DNA of 64,000 bases, from NCBI GenBank assembly GCA_018857735.1, contig JABMCL010002217.1, forward strand, positions 229,501-293,500, read 5' to 3'. This document shows positions 61,690 to 64,000 of this stretch, piece after piece. This DNA comes from Alviniconcha marisindica. Lineage: Eukaryota > Mollusca > Gastropoda > Provannidae. Both the position numbers and the translations under genes were made by a program. Position 1 is the first letter of the stretch, and every line of letters begins with the position of its first letter. Below the pieces are notes generated by a model. That model was not told the origin of the DNA and did no database searches. It was given only the letters and a program-made list of their open reading frames with translations.

Positions 61690-63155
61690 GACAACTTTCT
61701 TTGTGCTGTGTGTGTGTGTGCGCGCATGCGTTAATGTGTGTGCGAAATGGTTGAGTGGCCTCATTGATGATGGTTGAGCATTTTCATGGTTAGACTGAGA
61801 TTTAACCATTGTTTATTAATACATGTACCGATGTGTACCATCATCTACGATTAACTCAATGGCGATGGATCACTTCATATGATGCGATTACTCATTGCAT
61901 GCTTGGTGATGTGGCGCATCATATGACACAACCATTTTCAATAATTTTGTGTGAAATGTCATGGGGGTGGTACAAAGGATGAAAACTCGGAAAGCCTCCT
62001 TGCATGTATCGCAATACGTGTGTATCCTTCCTTTAACTGAACAACAGTGGTGGAGAACGGAAATGTAGTTGTTTTGAAGTTGGGGGGGGGGGGGGGGGTG
62101 ACGCTGAAGCGCAAATCCAAAATGGCTACCAAGTGACGCCGTATTCTTCCGTAAAGTGGCCAACATCATATTGTTGATGGTACTCTTGCCGCTGAAGCTA
62201 TGCAGCTTATTTTAGATGGTAAACGTTAAATGTTTTCAGACAGTATAATTCAGGTATTCAGAGCTTGGATGAAGAGGTAGCTGTCACAATTTGCTAGTCG
62301 GTATGCTTCTGATTCAATCTGAAAAAAGTCTTTTCCCCATTTAAGTTATATATTTTTGCAGTAGTGGAAAAGTGAAGACTTAAGATTCATGGTAAGAAAT
62401 TTTAGCACATATTAAGAGAGATAATCACTTCTGTGAAGCACTTAAGTTTTTTGTCAGAACTGTAATTTTTTTAATTTTTGTTTGTTTGTTTTATGATTTA
62501 AAAAAAACAAAAAAAAACGCTCAAAATCATGCATTTCCTAGGGGCCGAAAAAACTGTCGCCGATTAAAGAACTAGCTATATGTTTAATGTACACATTTTG
62601 TATTCTTAGTAGGCCTTGAAACAGTGGCTCTCTCTAGCATGGACAGTCTCATACTTGATTCAAAAGGGCGAGTTCCAAAATCTGTTGATTGAATCAGTTT
62701 TATTATTTCTGGACTCCAGTATCACCCAGCCCTTGTAGTAATTGCCTCCCTTGTTCTGTGAGGCAGGTCCTGATCTGGTCAAGTTACAGTTCCTAGTTGC
62801 AATGACACCATTAATGCCATACCTACTCAGAACTGTGCAAAATACCATTATATAAAACAAATATTAATGCTTCTACTGAGAACCACTTTTTCAATACCCA
62901 GTTCTTAAAACATCTGTAAATGGATATTCAATAAATTAATCCAAATTGCACTTTGATAAACTACACAAGGTTTTCAGCCTTATGGCTAGCCACTTGTGTC
63001 AGCCTGTAAATTTTAATGTAACAACCTCTTAAGTCCTATTTATAGTGACACTGAATAAAAAATCAAAACAACACATTTGACTTATTTTCAACAATTTAAT
63101 GTGAAGGCTTGCTGCTAAAGGCTCACCATGTAAAACTAATCGCTTGAAGCTACAG
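61690..63155. other. Intergenic stretch right of FAU
   Basis: Unique sequence with a TG run at 61709-61720 and a poly-G tract of about 17 at 62082-62099. No exon was recognised. Confidence 0.5.
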
Positions 63156-63159
63156 CTAT

Positions 63160-63865
63160 GGAAACGGGTAAAGGACTGAATCGTGACTATTCTTTGAATG
63201 CATCCGGTTTCCAGCGATCCATCGTCTTTACTTGGCTGTCAGACAGCCCCAGCTGCGCTGCTGTAGTAGCTGCCCCAATGCGGAAACTGTGGCTCTTGAA
63301 GGTTGTCATGTCGGGTCCGGGTCACAGAACTGTAGAGCACGCCTCGGTTCCTCGTTGAAGTCATTTCTCAGGACGGCATGGCCTGTGACATACTGGAATA
63401 GGGGGCCAGGCCTGTCGCCCTGAACTTGTAAGTAAGCTTGCATTGCCCAGACAGGGGGCATGGGCCCTGCCCCTGTGCTTCCATGACTGAAAGTGAGAAG
63501 GGTTGACCTTGTGTTTGTAGGAAATTAATTTGAGTTCGAAGTGCCCTGTTTGCATTTTAATTTGTTTTTTCTGGATTAGATGAGCATTGTGGCTATCTTT
63601 TCCTCTGTAATTTCTCCAGCTCTCAGAAAGACATGAAAGACAAGAGCAAACATTGCTTGAAAGAGATGCTGACGGTACTGATCTGTGCCCCAGTGTGAGC
63701 ACGAGGCGTTCCAGCATTGGCTTCACAATGGGCATACGAGGGTCAAAACTTTTCTGTTGCTTATGGCAGGCGTGCAACAGTTCGAGGATGAGAGAAGAGC
63801 TTGTTGGATCCGGGACTGCTTTTAATTTGTGGACATATCCTATTGCTGACACGTAGGAAACTTTT
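63160..63865 (-). pseudogene. Decayed tyrosine recombinase of a mobile element (Crypton- or DIRS-like)
   Basis: On the minus strand, several shifted frames carry the parts of a tyrosine recombinase in order: SYVSAIGYVHKLKAVPDPTS (from about 63857), DPRMPIVKPMLERL, FQAMFALVFHVFLRAGEIT with the box I arginine near 63610-63640, FELKLISYKHK, WAMQAYLQVQGDRPGPLFQY, then SHSFRIGAATTAAQLGLSDS with the box II H-x-x-R (about 63240-63297), and MDRWKPDAF. At least three frame changes plus in-frame stops show it is inactive. The catalytic Tyr position after KPDA reads Phe and a stop follows two codons later. Whether the source was a Crypton, a DIRS-type retroelement or another YR element cannot be told without an RT or other flanking gene. 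Confidence 0.82.
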
Positions 63866-64000
63866 TAAATTATACATGGTTGTTATGATCGCGAGACTTT
63901 TTGTTCCTTGTTCAAGCTGTATGAATCTGCTGGAACTAGAGGACACCCTTTCAAACTACATAAGAAGATAGTTCTTACTGATCAATATGCACATTTTTTT

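Overview
This is a eukaryotic nuclear genome window, most likely from a mollusc and probably a gastropod. Genes are split by GT-AG introns and encode animal proteins. The sequence is crowded with minisatellites, CA/TG microsatellites, long poly-G/poly-C tracts, tRNA-derived SINEs and fragments of CR1/L2/jockey-like LINEs. No bacterial operon, CRISPR array or rRNA gene was found. The lineage call is inference from protein resemblance and repeat style.

Three genes can be assembled exon by exon, with matching splice phases. (1) A NUP37 orthologue lies on the minus strand: seven coding exons from 12925 (ATG) to 3361 (stop), 330 residues. (2) A USP6NL/RN-tre orthologue, a TBC-domain Rab GTPase-activating protein, lies on the minus strand: thirteen coding exons from about 55103 to 28104, 668 residues. 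It has both catalytic TBC signatures, an unusual four-nucleotide start segment (ATG plus A) and a possible 27-nt microexon. (3) A FAU orthologue (ubiquitin-like FUBI fused to ribosomal protein eS30) lies on the plus strand: a non-coding first exon plus four coding exons, 58320-61562, 131 residues. FAU and USP6NL are head to head, with a probable shared promoter at about 56.75-57.34 kb.

Layout: 1-3.3 kb is NUP37 3' flank with a 33-bp minisatellite. 3.4-12.9 kb is NUP37. 13-28.1 kb is non-coding (USP6NL 3' UTR and/or intergenic) with a long palindrome, several arrays and a piggyBac-like MITE. 28.1-56.9 kb is USP6NL, its introns swollen by more than a dozen unrelated tandem arrays. 57.3-61.7 kb is FAU. 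A decayed tyrosine-recombinase gene of a mobile element sits at 63.1-63.9 kb.

The most unusual feature is that several arrays begin exactly at exon edges and repeat the splice site, sometimes with exon sequence. About 19 copies of the NUP37 exon 4 end plus its 5' splice site lie in intron 4. About 11 copies of the exon 6 acceptor lie in NUP37 intron 5. About 20 copies of the USP6NL exon 3 acceptor lie in its intron 2. Related arrays abut the last USP6NL exon and FAU exon 3. The true splice sites therefore compete with near-identical decoys. No functions beyond the three named families could be assigned.
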